Below are positions 46,820 through 55,536 of a DNA stretch of 64,000 nucleotides, piece after piece. The notes under the pieces are model-generated. The model searched no databases, was not told the DNA's origin, and worked only from the letters and a program-made list of their open reading frames with translations. Both the position numbers and the translations under genes were made by a program. The first letter of the stretch is position 1; each line of letters opens with the position of its first letter. Source of the DNA: an uncultured Emticicia sp. (GTDB taxonomy: Bacteria > Bacteroidota > Bacteroidia > Cytophagales > Spirosomataceae); contig NZ_CALCZQ010000051.1 in assembly GCF_937903345.1 (NCBI RefSeq), forward strand, positions 124,001 to 188,000, read 5' to 3'.

Positions 46820-47914
46820 ATGAGCAAGAGAATATTAAGTACCTTTTTGAAAAGTCTGTTAGTGATTGCTCCAATCGTAATGATGCAGAGTTGCGGTTCT
46901 AAAAGTCCCTTAAGTAAACTGGGGATTGGAGGAAAGAAGAACAGTAAAAGTGGAGGCAAGGATAATGGCATGGATGGTATCCGTGATGGAGAAATCATGG
47001 CCACCTCTCGTAAAGGATACAAACAAACTGCTCCTTATGGAATGGTACTAATTCCTTCGGGGTCGTTAATGATGGGACAAGCCGATGAGGACGTAATGTC
47101 GGCCCGTATTTCAATGAATAAGCGAGTAACCATAGTACCATTTTATATGGATGATACAGAAGTTACTAACCATGAGTACCGACAGTTTATGAATTCAATG
47201 ATGACTGACTCGGTTTCTGTTTTGGGTGAAGAGTTTATTATGTCAACCCTTTATCCTGATACTTCGGTCTGGAGTAAAGATTTCACCTATCATAATGGTG
47301 ACCAAATGACCGAATATTATTATTCATCACCAGCCTATGATACCTATCCAGTAGTTGGTATTAGTTGGGATGCCGCTGTTTATTTTAGTAAATGGCGAAC
47401 AAAATTATTGAACGACAATAGATCTCAGAAAAATTTATTCAAATCTCCCCGTTATCGATTACCTTCTGAGGCAGAATGGGAATGGGCAGCACGTGGTGGC
47501 AAAGAAGGAGCAAAATATCCTTGGGGTAATCCCTACGTAGCCAATGGCAAGGGATGTTTCTTAGCAAATTTCAAACCATATAGAGGAAATTACCGTGCAG
47601 ATGGATACCCATACACAGCTCCCTCAAATGCTTTCAACCCGAATGATTATGGTTTGTATAATATGGCAGGAAATGTGGCAGAATGGTGTCAAGATGCTTA
47701 TGCTGAATCGTATATGCCAGTAACATGGGACTTGAACCCTGTCTATAATGATGAAAATGAGCCTCGTAAAATCATTAAAGGTGGTTCTTGGAAAGATGTT
47801 GCATATTTTCTCGAAACTGGTACTCGAACTTATGAATTCCGTAATGAACGCCGCTCCTATATCGGTTTCCGTTGTGTAATGGACCGTTTGGGCAGTGTTC
47901 CTGGAAGAGAATAA
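46820..47914 (+). CDS. gldK: Type IX secretion lipoprotein GldK
   Basis: A 364-residue lipoprotein that forms, with GldN, the periplasmic ring of the type IX secretion system. The signal has lipobox MMQSCGSKS (Cys25). The body is a formylglycine-generating-enzyme-like (FGE-sulfatase) domain with YGMVLIPSGSLMMGQADED, FYMDDTEVTNHEYRQF and LPSEAEWEWAARGG, and ends GGSWKD and YIGFRCVMD. The active-site cysteines of true FGE enzymes are not needed in GldK. First gene of gldKLMN. Confidence 0.96.
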   Translation: MSKRILSTFLKSLLVIAPIVMMQSCGSKSPLSKLGIGGKKNSKSGGKDNGMDGIRDGEIMATSRKGYKQTAPYGMVLIPSGSLMMGQADEDVMSARISMNKRVTIVPFYMDDTEVTNHEYRQFMNSMMTDSVSVLGEEFIMSTLYPDTSVWSKDFTYHNGDQMTEYYYSSPAYDTYPVVGISWDAAVYFSKWRTKLLNDNRSQKNLFKSPRYRLPSEAEWEWAARGGKEGAKYPWGNPYVANGKGCFLANFKPYRGNYRADGYPYTAPSNAFNPNDYGLYNMAGNVAEWCQDAYAESYMPVTWDLNPVYNDENEPRKIIKGGSWKDVAYFLETGTRTYEFRNERRSYIGFRCVMDRLGSVPGRE

Positions 47915-48061
47915 TATCAAAAATAATTGCGAAGTATATTCTGATTTATTCAATATGAATATTTCAACTTATATTTCGCAATTATTATGTTTATTTGAAA
48001 ATAGATTCAAAAAATAAATTCCATTTTAAATTAAAGCTTAATTCTTAACTTTTTTAAACAC

Positions 48062-48877
48062 ATGGCAGCAAATAACAACGGTACAAGTTTATTTTGGGAC
48101 AAAATTATTCCGTTTTTCTACGGAGCAGGAGCATCAGTCGTAATCTTGGGTGCCTTAGGTAAAATCATGCACTACGATTGGGCAAACTTTATGCTACCTA
48201 TCGGATTAGGTACTGAAGCTGCTATCTTCCTTATCTATGCTTTCCAATCATTTCTTCGCCCTGATAGTGAATATCAGTGGGAAAAAGTATATCCAGAATT
48301 AGCTGATGATTTTCAAGGTGAACTTCCTAAAAGAAGCATTTCTTCAACTCAAGGGGCAGGTTTAACAGCAAAAATGGATGATATGCTTGCTAACGCTAAG
48401 ATTACGCCAGATATTTTTGATGGTTTGAAGATTGGAATTCAAAGCTTAACAGGTCAAGTTGCAAAAATGTCAGATTTGACAGATGCAACCGTAGCAACTA
48501 GCGATTATGCTAAAAATGTAAAAACAGCTTCGGGTCAGGTAATAGCCATGAATACAGCCTATGGCTCAGCAATGAATGCGATGAATAGCATGGCCGATGC
48601 AACTAAAGATGCTCAAGAATATCGTTCACAATTTAGCAAGATTACCCAAAATATGGGTGCATTGAATGCTGTTTACGAACTCGAATTACAAGATACCAAC
48701 AAACATTTGAAAGCAATGAACGCTTTCTACGGTAACTTAACAACTGCGATGCAAGATATGTCAGATGCCTCGAAAGAAGCTCAACAGTTCAAATCTGAAA
48801 TGTCTAAATTGACAAATAACCTGACTTCGTTAAATAACGTTTACGGAAGTATGTTGTCGGCAATGAAAGGAAACTAA
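48062..48877 (+). CDS. gldL: Type IX secretion inner-membrane motor protein GldL
   Basis: A 271-residue inner-membrane protein that, with GldM, forms the proton-driven motor of gliding and type IX secretion. Two transmembrane helices at about 13-32 and 40-61 hold the core, including a buried glutamate in GLGTEAAIFLIY. The long cytoplasmic tail is helical with repeated KMSDLTD/MQDMSDASKEAQ-like units. Its place between gldK and gldM is the standard order. Confidence 0.96.
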   Translation: MAANNNGTSLFWDKIIPFFYGAGASVVILGALGKIMHYDWANFMLPIGLGTEAAIFLIYAFQSFLRPDSEYQWEKVYPELADDFQGELPKRSISSTQGAGLTAKMDDMLANAKITPDIFDGLKIGIQSLTGQVAKMSDLTDATVATSDYAKNVKTASGQVIAMNTAYGSAMNAMNSMADATKDAQEYRSQFSKITQNMGALNAVYELELQDTNKHLKAMNAFYGNLTTAMQDMSDASKEAQQFKSEMSKLTNNLTSLNNVYGSMLSAMKGN

Positions 48878-48993
48878 TAATAGTTCTGAGTGCTGAATTT
48901 TGAGTGGTGAATTATATGTTTCATTTATTCTTAATTCTACATTCCTCATTCTTAAATTTAAAAAAATTACTAACTGTATAATATATAGAATAT

Positions 48994-50580
48994 ATGGCAG
49001 GTGGAAAAGAGTCGCCACGTCAGAAGATGATCAACATGATGTATCTAGTTCTGACGGCAATGTTAGCACTCCAGGTAAGTAATGCACTTCTACAAAAATT
49101 TCAGCTTTTGAATAATAGTTTGGAAAGAGCAAACGGTGCTGCTAATGGAAATAACGAAAAATCACTGAAAGCAATTGAAAAAGAAATCAGGGAGAAACCA
49201 GGTGGTTCTCAATATGCTGAGATTCTTCAAAAAGCTGTTGAGGTAAGAAAAATTACAACCGAAATAGATAATTATATCGGTGGGTTGAAGCAAGAAATTG
49301 TCGATGCTGGCGGTGGAATGGATGCTGAAACTGGGGGTGTAAAAAATCCTTCAGAAGAAGAAAAAGTAGCCATTTTGATGGTCGGGAATTCAAAAAATGG
49401 TAAAGGATACGAATTAAAAAAGAAATTGAATGAATTTGCTATTCAACTACAGAAATTTGCTGCACCAAACACAAAATTCCCTGATTTAGCAGTTGATGCT
49501 GATCAAGACCCAGCTTTGGCTAAAACAGATGCAATTACAAAAAGCAAAGACTTTACTGAATTATATTTTGCTCAAACTCCTGTGCCAGCTGCATTGGCGG
49601 TTTTAAGTCAAAAGCAATCTGAGGTCCGTCGTATTGAAGGCGAAGTTTTAGAATATCTTGCTAGCCAAGTTGGTATCAAAGAAATCAAATTTGATGAAAT
49701 CTTTGCTGTAGTTATTCCAGATTCACGATCTGTAGTTGCTGGTCAGAAATACAAAGCTGAAGTAGCAATCGGAGCGTATTCCAAATCAATCACACCACGA
49801 ATTAGCATCAATGGTTCGGCCTTACCAATAAAAGATGGTAAAGGTTTATACGAAATTACTGCCTCAGGTGGCGATTTCGACAAGAATGGTCAGCTGAGAC
49901 GTTCCTACCGAGCAACAGTTTCTTATCCTTCTCCAGACGGTACAATGAAGTCTGTTGAAAAAGAAGAAACCTACACCGTATTGAAGCCTTCGGTTCAAAT
50001 AGAAACAGCCTCAATGCCAGCTTTATATTTCAAATGTGCAAACCGTTTGGCTACCTACTCACCAGGTTTAGGTGCTTTGTATAGTCCAACATTTGGTGGT
50101 TCAGGTGCTGAGTTTATAGCTGGAGGAAGCGGCAAGGTTACTATCGTGCCAAATTCAGCAAAAGTGAATATGGATGTAGTAAATAATGGGATAACTTTAC
50201 AATCATTTCCATTTCCAGTTCGTCGTGTTCCTAAGCCTACAATTAAACTGGTTGGAATTGATGAACGTAGAGGTGCTTCGGCCACTGGTTTAAGAACGAT
50301 TAATATTGCTGCTGTTGCAGACGAATCTTTCAAAGCAACTAATCCAGAAGATGCTCAATTTAGAGTAGCGGAGTTTGAGGTAAACTTAGCTCGTGGAACA
50401 AGAAAAATTGATGGTAAACCATTTAGTGGTAGTTCAGCAAATATATCAGGCTTCGCACAACAAGCACAAGCAGGCGACCGTTATGTAATCATAGTAAAAC
50501 GTGTTGAACGTAAGAATTTTAAGGGAGAAATAGAATCAGTGGATGTAGGTGAAGTCTATTACACTATTCCTCTCAATTAA
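48994..50580 (+). CDS. gldM: Type IX secretion motor/shaft protein GldM
   Basis: A 528-residue protein that spans the inner membrane once near the N-terminus (MINMMYLVLTAMLALQVSNA) and extends through the periplasm as a dimeric shaft. A helical domain comes first, followed by beta domains that include YTVLKPSVQIETASMPALYF and a C-terminal GldM-C domain. The early ARG in SPRQKM is typical. Stop overlaps upstream codons of the gldN frame. Confidence 0.96.
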   Translation: MAGGKESPRQKMINMMYLVLTAMLALQVSNALLQKFQLLNNSLERANGAANGNNEKSLKAIEKEIREKPGGSQYAEILQKAVEVRKITTEIDNYIGGLKQEIVDAGGGMDAETGGVKNPSEEEKVAILMVGNSKNGKGYELKKKLNEFAIQLQKFAAPNTKFPDLAVDADQDPALAKTDAITKSKDFTELYFAQTPVPAALAVLSQKQSEVRRIEGEVLEYLASQVGIKEIKFDEIFAVVIPDSRSVVAGQKYKAEVAIGAYSKSITPRISINGSALPIKDGKGLYEITASGGDFDKNGQLRRSYRATVSYPSPDGTMKSVEKEETYTVLKPSVQIETASMPALYFKCANRLATYSPGLGALYSPTFGGSGAEFIAGGSGKVTIVPNSAKVNMDVVNNGITLQSFPFPVRRVPKPTIKLVGIDERRGASATGLRTINIAAVADESFKATNPEDAQFRVAEFEVNLARGTRKIDGKPFSGSSANISGFAQQAQAGDRYVIIVKRVERKNFKGEIESVDVGEVYYTIPLN

Positions 50581-50602
50581 TAACAAAATAATTGTCAGAA
50601 TT

Positions 50603-51478
50603 ATGAAGAAATTACAAGGCATGGCTTTTGGTATCTCATTGATTATTAGCCAGTTTGCAGTAGCTCAAGAAAAATCAAATAATTATTTGAATCCTTTATC
50701 TCTTCGCCCTATACATGAGGAAAACGTTATGTATAAAACAACTTTATGGAGAAGAATCGACTTGAAAGAAAAGCAAAATCAACCACTTTTCTCAAAAGGA
50801 AGTGAAATTACGAGACATTTGATTGATGCCGTAAAAGCTGGTTTGATTGAAGCCTATGACAATGATTCTTTGACAACTAAGCTGACTCTTGACCAATTTA
50901 TGGAGCGTTTGATGCTCAAAGGTGAAGGTGGTGGTTTATCTGAAGAAGAAAAAGCCGCTGGCTTTTCTGCTGGCGGAGATGATGGTTGGGGTGGAGATAG
51001 CGGCGGTGCTGCAAAACCTGCTGCTGGTGCTGCTCAATCAGCAACTGTTGACCCAGGAGCTGGCGTAGAAATTTTTCCGACTCAATTGACAACTTTAGAA
51101 TTAAAAGAAGATTGGATTTTTGATAAACAACGTTCACGTCAGTATTTTGACATTCTTTCGTTGAAATTAATCATTCCAGCCGACCAAACGACTCTAGGTT
51201 TTGACCGTCCGATTTGCGTGTTCAAATACAAAGAATTGGAGCGTTATTTCCGTAGCAATCCTAAATGTATTTGGTATAATGCTGCTAATGGGGCATCACA
51301 TAAAAACTTAGCCGATGCTTTTGAATTACGTTTGTTTCATGGAAAAATTATTAAAAAATCGAATGCTTTAGATAGTTTCTTAGATGATATTTACAAATCT
51401 CCACGTGAAGGATTGTTAAAATCTGAGCAATTAGAACATGAGTTGATGGAGTTTGAACATAATTTGTGGGAATATTAA
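50603..51478 (+). CDS. gldN: Type IX secretion ring protein GldN
   Basis: A 291-residue periplasmic protein that builds the GldK-GldN ring under the outer membrane. The signal peptide ends AQEKSN after FAVA. It shows DNVMYKTTLWRRIDLKEKQN-like ENVMYKTTLWRRIDL, a Gly/Ala-rich linker of about 35 residues (near residue 120-150), and a conserved C-terminal half. Start at 50603 gives the signal peptide. A 29-bp inverted repeat follows the stop. Confidence 0.95.
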   Translation: MKKLQGMAFGISLIISQFAVAQEKSNNYLNPLSLRPIHEENVMYKTTLWRRIDLKEKQNQPLFSKGSEITRHLIDAVKAGLIEAYDNDSLTTKLTLDQFMERLMLKGEGGGLSEEEKAAGFSAGGDDGWGGDSGGAAKPAAGAAQSATVDPGAGVEIFPTQLTTLELKEDWIFDKQRSRQYFDILSLKLIIPADQTTLGFDRPICVFKYKELERYFRSNPKCIWYNAANGASHKNLADAFELRLFHGKIIKKSNALDSFLDDIYKSPREGLLKSEQLEHELMEFEHNLWEY

Positions 51479-51484
51479 GATTCA

Positions 51485-51546
51485 GTTAAATAGACATTAA
51501 AAAAGGGAAAATCATACGATTTTCCCTTTTTTAATGTCTATTTAAC
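51485..51546. terminator. Bidirectional terminator with a perfect 29-bp stem
   Basis: Bases 51485-51513 pair without mismatch to 51518-51546, with the 4-base loop ATAC. It contains a GGGAAAATC/GATTTTCCC core flanked by A6 and T6 runs. It lies between the convergent gldN and inositol oxygenase genes, within ten bases of both stops. It is unusually long and perfect for a simple terminator. Confidence 0.85.
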
Positions 51547-51550
51547 ATTA

Positions 51551-52429
51551 TTAGAATTTTAGAGTAGCTGGTAAGTATTTTGCTACTAAATCTTCGTAAT
51601 ATGGTCGAAGCTCTTTTGCATTAGGAGGCACTGGCACTTTAGAATATAAATCATAAGGATTGAATTTATCTACCCATTTGAACATTTCATAATCGTGAGC
51701 CGACATCAAATGGCTGTAAGCATCATCACGGTGCTGTGGGTAGAATGAATGATAACGAATTGGGTAAAGTGCTTCTTCTGGCAAATAATTTTTCATCATT
51801 TGGTAAAGATACTCGTCGTGTCCCCAAGACATTTTAACGTTTTCAAGTCCACAATTTGGTGCATAAACACCATATTTTGTATTGTAACGCTCATCTTTTG
51901 AGTCAGGATTTGCCTCAAAAAACTCTGGATATACAATTTTATTAGAATGCTTGCAACCAACAGGGAAAGTATCGCCTACAACTGCCCATTGTGGCTCGCC
52001 GAATAAGCAAAGAACTTTACCTAAATCGTGCATAAAGCCCATCAGAACGAACCAATCAGGATGGCCATCAGCTCTAATAGCTTCTGAAGTTTGAAGTAAG
52101 TGTTGAAACTGGTCAAGATTTGTATCTGGGTCAGAATCATCAATTAAAGTATTTAAGAAATCAATCGCATCCCAAACCGACATTTCACGTTTATCAAACT
52201 TCAAGAATTCTTTTTCTTTCTCAATTACAAAATCATAAGTTTGATATGTGTGATTTAAACGATAGAATTCTCTAACGGTATTTACACGCTCAGAATCTGC
52301 GTAGTTACGATATTCTTCTTTTGTTTTTGTTGTTTCTACGTTTTTTGGCTCTGGGTATCTTACTAGCAAGTCATCTTCCCATTCTTCGATACTTGCCAAA
52401 GGTGAAATTTCTTTTTCGGTAAAGTTCAT
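51551..52429 (-). CDS. myo-Inositol oxygenase
   Basis: Oxidises myo-inositol to D-glucuronate with a mixed-valent di-iron centre. The 292-residue protein carries all visible iron ligands of the eukaryotic family: His in ADGHPDW, the HD pair in GFMHDLGKV, His in SWGHDEYLYQ, His in RYHSFYPQH and Asp in NPYDLYSK. Substrate-binding GDTFPVGC is present. No signal peptide, so cytoplasmic. Family members are typical of eukaryotes and occur in some Bacteroidota. Possible downstream uronate genes are not in the window. Confidence 0.95.
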   Translation of the reverse strand: MNFTEKEISPLASIEEWEDDLLVRYPEPKNVETTKTKEEYRNYADSERVNTVREFYRLNHTYQTYDFVIEKEKEFLKFDKREMSVWDAIDFLNTLIDDSDPDTNLDQFQHLLQTSEAIRADGHPDWFVLMGFMHDLGKVLCLFGEPQWAVVGDTFPVGCKHSNKIVYPEFFEANPDSKDERYNTKYGVYAPNCGLENVKMSWGHDEYLYQMMKNYLPEEALYPIRYHSFYPQHRDDAYSHLMSAHDYEMFKWVDKFNPYDLYSKVPVPPNAKELRPYYEDLVAKYLPATLKF

Positions 52430-52637
52430 TTCTATTGATTTTTGAATTTTCTAATGAATATTTCGGCTTTTTGAAACTTTATAAAATATCTGACCTATAA
52501 AACAGAAATACAAAGCAAATATAATGCAATAAAGGAATAATAATTATAATTTTTAGGATAAACCTTACGAAAATGTTTGAAATTGTTATGTTAATATTTG
52601 AAATTGAAAAAGATGTTATGAAGAGAGAATAGAATCT

Positions 52638-53447
52638 TTAAGAAAGAAGAGACTCCAGTAGCTCAGGATTATTAACAAATCTTTTTAGTTGTTTAAATAA
52701 TTTTCCACCATGCGAAGCATCAATTACTCGATGGTCGAGGGCTGCTCCGAGCATCAGAATACTTCGAGGTACAATTTCGTCGTTTACAATCCAGGGCTTT
52801 TTTGTAACTCCGCCCAAAATCAAGACAAAGGCTATATTGGCTGAAGGCATTAAGGCTGGGTAGCCAATGTCCAGACCAATGCTACCGATATTTGATAAAA
52901 TAAACGAACCAAAATTATTTGCCGAAAGCCCAAGTGGAGGAATAGAAATACCAAGCGTGGTAGTTACATATTTAATTGACTGATAAACCCACCCACGTAA
53001 AGGCCAGGGTATGGCTGCCAGTTTTTCTTTCATTTGCATGGTGGCGTTTTCATCGCCATTATGTGTTTTCTGGATTTCCTCTCGTAGTTTTTTAGCAGAT
53101 TCCTTAAGGGTCAGTTTATCAACGTTTTGCATTTTTACCGAACCCATTTCTCCGTTTTGCAAAAGTACACTTACTGTAGCATCAACCTGATTGTTTGAAT
53201 AAATATTGCCTCTTTTTACATAGGTATTGAGTTCTGGAACGTGTTCTTTAATGGCACGAGCCGTAGCTACCAAAAAAAAATGTGTAAGTGTGATTTTTGT
53301 GCCAGATTTACGTTGGTCGGCAATATATTTTTCTAAATCGGTAATATCAATCTCGACTGATCCAAAGATTTTTGAATCAACAGGTTTTTTATATATCGTT
53401 GAAGCAGTTTTTCGCCAAGATGTGTTTAGTGGTTGGTTTTCTTTCAT
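52638..53447 (-). CDS. Free-standing 2-oxoacid dehydrogenase E2-type acyltransferase domain
   Basis: A 269-residue protein that matches only the catalytic domain (PF00198) of dihydrolipoamide acyltransferases. Marks are FGSVEIDITDLEKYI, ILMLGAALDHRVIDASHGG (the DHRxxD catalytic histidine and aspartate are kept; the usual glycine after D is alanine) and FLVATARAIKEHVPELN. The N-terminal lipoyl and E3-binding domains are missing. It overlaps the upstream SRPBCC gene by four bases (ATGA), so the two are translationally coupled. The substrate is unknown. Confidence 0.85.
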   Translation of the reverse strand: MKENQPLNTSWRKTASTIYKKPVDSKIFGSVEIDITDLEKYIADQRKSGTKITLTHFFLVATARAIKEHVPELNTYVKRGNIYSNNQVDATVSVLLQNGEMGSVKMQNVDKLTLKESAKKLREEIQKTHNGDENATMQMKEKLAAIPWPLRGWVYQSIKYVTTTLGISIPPLGLSANNFGSFILSNIGSIGLDIGYPALMPSANIAFVLILGGVTKKPWIVNDEIVPRSILMLGAALDHRVIDASHGGKLFKQLKRFVNNPELLESLLS

Positions 53448-53899
53448 TTGCTCGTTTTTTGTTGCTTTCTTAAATTCTCAAATGTCTGCAAATGAGTTTT
53501 TTTTAAAATTGATGCAAAATAAGCAATTAGTAAAGGATTTCCATTTATTTCGACTCGTTCGGTTAAATTAAAAGCAGTATTTGAGACATTTTCAGGAAAA
53601 ACAAAGTCAATAATTAGCAAAATCGCACTTTTGATATGGCTGAAATATCGAATATGTTTCTGGGCTTCAAGTTCGATTACTTCAACTTCATAAGTAGGCT
53701 TAATTTTTAAGAAACCTAATAGAAGTGCCTCTTCATTTACTTCATAAATGATACTTTTTGGCTCAATTTTGGAAAGTTCAGTAACTTTTTTCATCAACGG
53801 ATGAATCTCGCCAAATTTTTTGAAGTCGAGAATGTGTTCATAAACATCATCAAATTTTCTATCGAAATAATGGTCTAAAAGTATTGTTTTCTTTGCCAT
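53444..53899 (-). CDS. SRPBCC-like (START/Bet v 1 fold) protein
   Basis: A 151-residue protein resembling polyketide cyclase/SRPBCC ligand-binding folds: LLDHYFDRKFDDVYEHILDFKKFGEIHP at the N-terminus, strand-rich middle with YEVEVIELEAQKHIRYFS, and a long C-terminal helix (PLLIAYFASILKKTHLQTFENL). No active site is visible. It starts two bases before the alpha/beta hydrolase stop and is coupled to the E2-type gene downstream. Confidence 0.7.
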   Translation of the reverse strand: MAKKTILLDHYFDRKFDDVYEHILDFKKFGEIHPLMKKVTELSKIEPKSIIYEVNEEALLLGFLKIKPTYEVEVIELEAQKHIRYFSHIKSAILLIIDFVFPENVSNTAFNLTERVEINGNPLLIAYFASILKKTHLQTFENLRKQQKTSK

Positions 53900-53900
53900 T

Positions 53901-55082
53901 TTATTTCTTTTCTAAAAGAGCCATAACTTCTGCATCGCCCATTACAGCATTAGTTGGGCGTGGATGTTTTTCATCAAAAACTTGTAGTTCAGTTTGGCTT
54001 AAAACCTTATTTGTACTTTCGTTAATTTTTCCATCAACCATTACTTTTTGGAGGTCAAGTTTTAAATATTTTGCCAAAAACGGGTAAGCCGCTTGGCGTT
54101 TTGAAGGCCCGTAATCATGCTTTTCGTTAGCGAGATGCACATTTTCTACTTTGTTTTCAGCACCAAAAAACGAATAAACATTTTTGATGTAAGGATACTC
54201 CATTGTAGGCGTATTTACTGTCCAATCTCCACCATCTGAAATCAAGAGGAGTGGTTTTGGAGCGAATGTAGCGGCAATTTCTACATTGCTTGTTTGGTGG
54301 CTTGGGCGTTTATGAATAGGCATTCCGCTTTCACAAACACAACCACCGAAAAAATAGCCCGAAACCATCACAACAGGTACGGAAACTTTAATGCGGTCGT
54401 CGATAGCAGCTAATAAAAACGTCTGTGTTCCGCCACCAGATTCGCCCGTAATTCCTATGCGGTTTTTGTCAATATTGGGTAAATCGAGCAAGAAATCAAG
54501 AGCTGATTTGCTATTGATAATTTGTAGTTTTAGTGCTTTTTCTATTTTATGGATGGATTGTTTTGAGTCGCCTATGCCAATCATATCATAAGCGAAAACT
54601 ACCGAACCCATGCGTGCGAGTGTTGCACAACGTTGTTGGGTATAAGCCGCAAAACGTGGGTCAGGGCCATGGCCGTGTGGACACAATATCCCTGCAGTTT
54701 TACCTTTGTGCGGCAGACCGTTAAAGTCGGTAGGACGATACAAATTTCCAGTTACATAAATTCCCTCAATGCTTTGAAACGATACATTTTCGACTGAATA
54801 ACCATTCAAATCTTTTTTGCTATGAATAACGATATTTGTCGGTTTCTTGAATGTATAATTACTCAATTCGGCACCATCCAAAATTCCCTGTCTGATTTCT
54901 TGAGCGTGTTTTCGCCAAGATTTTTTATCAGAATAACGCTTAGCAAAATCAGCGTGCAGGTTCTTTGCATCTTCTTCCGTAAAGAATTTGCCTTGACAAA
55001 GATCTGGTTTTTCGGGGTTGTATTGAGCAAAACTTAATTGCCCTACGAACAGTAGAGAAAGTGTTAAGAAAAAGGTTTTCAT
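53901..55082 (-). CDS. Secreted alpha/beta hydrolase, esterase-like
   Basis: A 393-residue hydrolase with signal peptide (ending LSFAQ). The nucleophile serine is in RIGITGESGGGTQTF, the oxyanion-hole region is LCPHGHGPDPRF, and the catalytic histidine is likely that in NEKHDYGPSKR. It belongs to the group annotated as acetylxylan-esterase-like or Abhydrolase_7. Together with neighbouring pectinesterase/esterase and KdgF genes it may deacylate plant polysaccharide. Exact substrate not known. Confidence 0.82.
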   Translation of the reverse strand: MKTFFLTLSLLFVGQLSFAQYNPEKPDLCQGKFFTEEDAKNLHADFAKRYSDKKSWRKHAQEIRQGILDGAELSNYTFKKPTNIVIHSKKDLNGYSVENVSFQSIEGIYVTGNLYRPTDFNGLPHKGKTAGILCPHGHGPDPRFAAYTQQRCATLARMGSVVFAYDMIGIGDSKQSIHKIEKALKLQIINSKSALDFLLDLPNIDKNRIGITGESGGGTQTFLLAAIDDRIKVSVPVVMVSGYFFGGCVCESGMPIHKRPSHQTSNVEIAATFAPKPLLLISDGGDWTVNTPTMEYPYIKNVYSFFGAENKVENVHLANEKHDYGPSKRQAAYPFLAKYLKLDLQKVMVDGKINESTNKVLSQTELQVFDEKHPRPTNAVMGDAEVMALLEKK

Positions 55083-55114
55083 AGTTTTTTTTAGGTTGAA
55101 TAATTAGATTGCTG

Positions 55115-55459
55115 TCAAACTTTCACAAAATCCTCACGCATTGGGTTGAAAACATCGATCAAAATGCCATCTTCCAAACAAACTGCACCGTGAAGGATAT
55201 CCGTAGGAATGAAGTAAACATCGCCTTCTTTCAGAATTTTGCTTTGGTCATCGACCGTAATTTCAAACATACCACTGGCTACATAGCTGATTTGTAAATG
55301 CGGATGCTTGTGCATGGTGCCGATTCCACCTTTCTCGAAAGCTACTTTTACAAGCATGATGTCTTCGTTATAAGACATGATTTTACGTTTGATTTTTGGG
55401 TCGACCACTTCCCATGGAAGTTCGTCATCGGTAACTAAGGTTTTATTGAATTGTATCAT
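55115..55459 (-). CDS. KdgF-like cupin protein
   Basis: A 114-residue single cupin. The N-terminus (LPWEVVDPKIKRKIMSYNED) and cupin metal site (THxH as MHKHPHLQ, Glu, and a second histidine in PTDILHGAV) match KdgF, which converts 4,5-unsaturated galacturonate or guluronate to its linear keto form in pectin or alginate breakdown. It sits beside the pectinesterase gene, which supports that role. No signal peptide. Confidence 0.85.
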   Translation of the reverse strand: MIQFNKTLVTDDELPWEVVDPKIKRKIMSYNEDIMLVKVAFEKGGIGTMHKHPHLQISYVASGMFEITVDDQSKILKEGDVYFIPTDILHGAVCLEDGILIDVFNPMREDFVKV

Positions 55460-55536
55460 ATTTTGTTATCACAATTTTCAAAATTGTACCTGTTTTTTTA
55501 TGTATGACAAACAAATAGGCAATTTAGAAAATTGTT

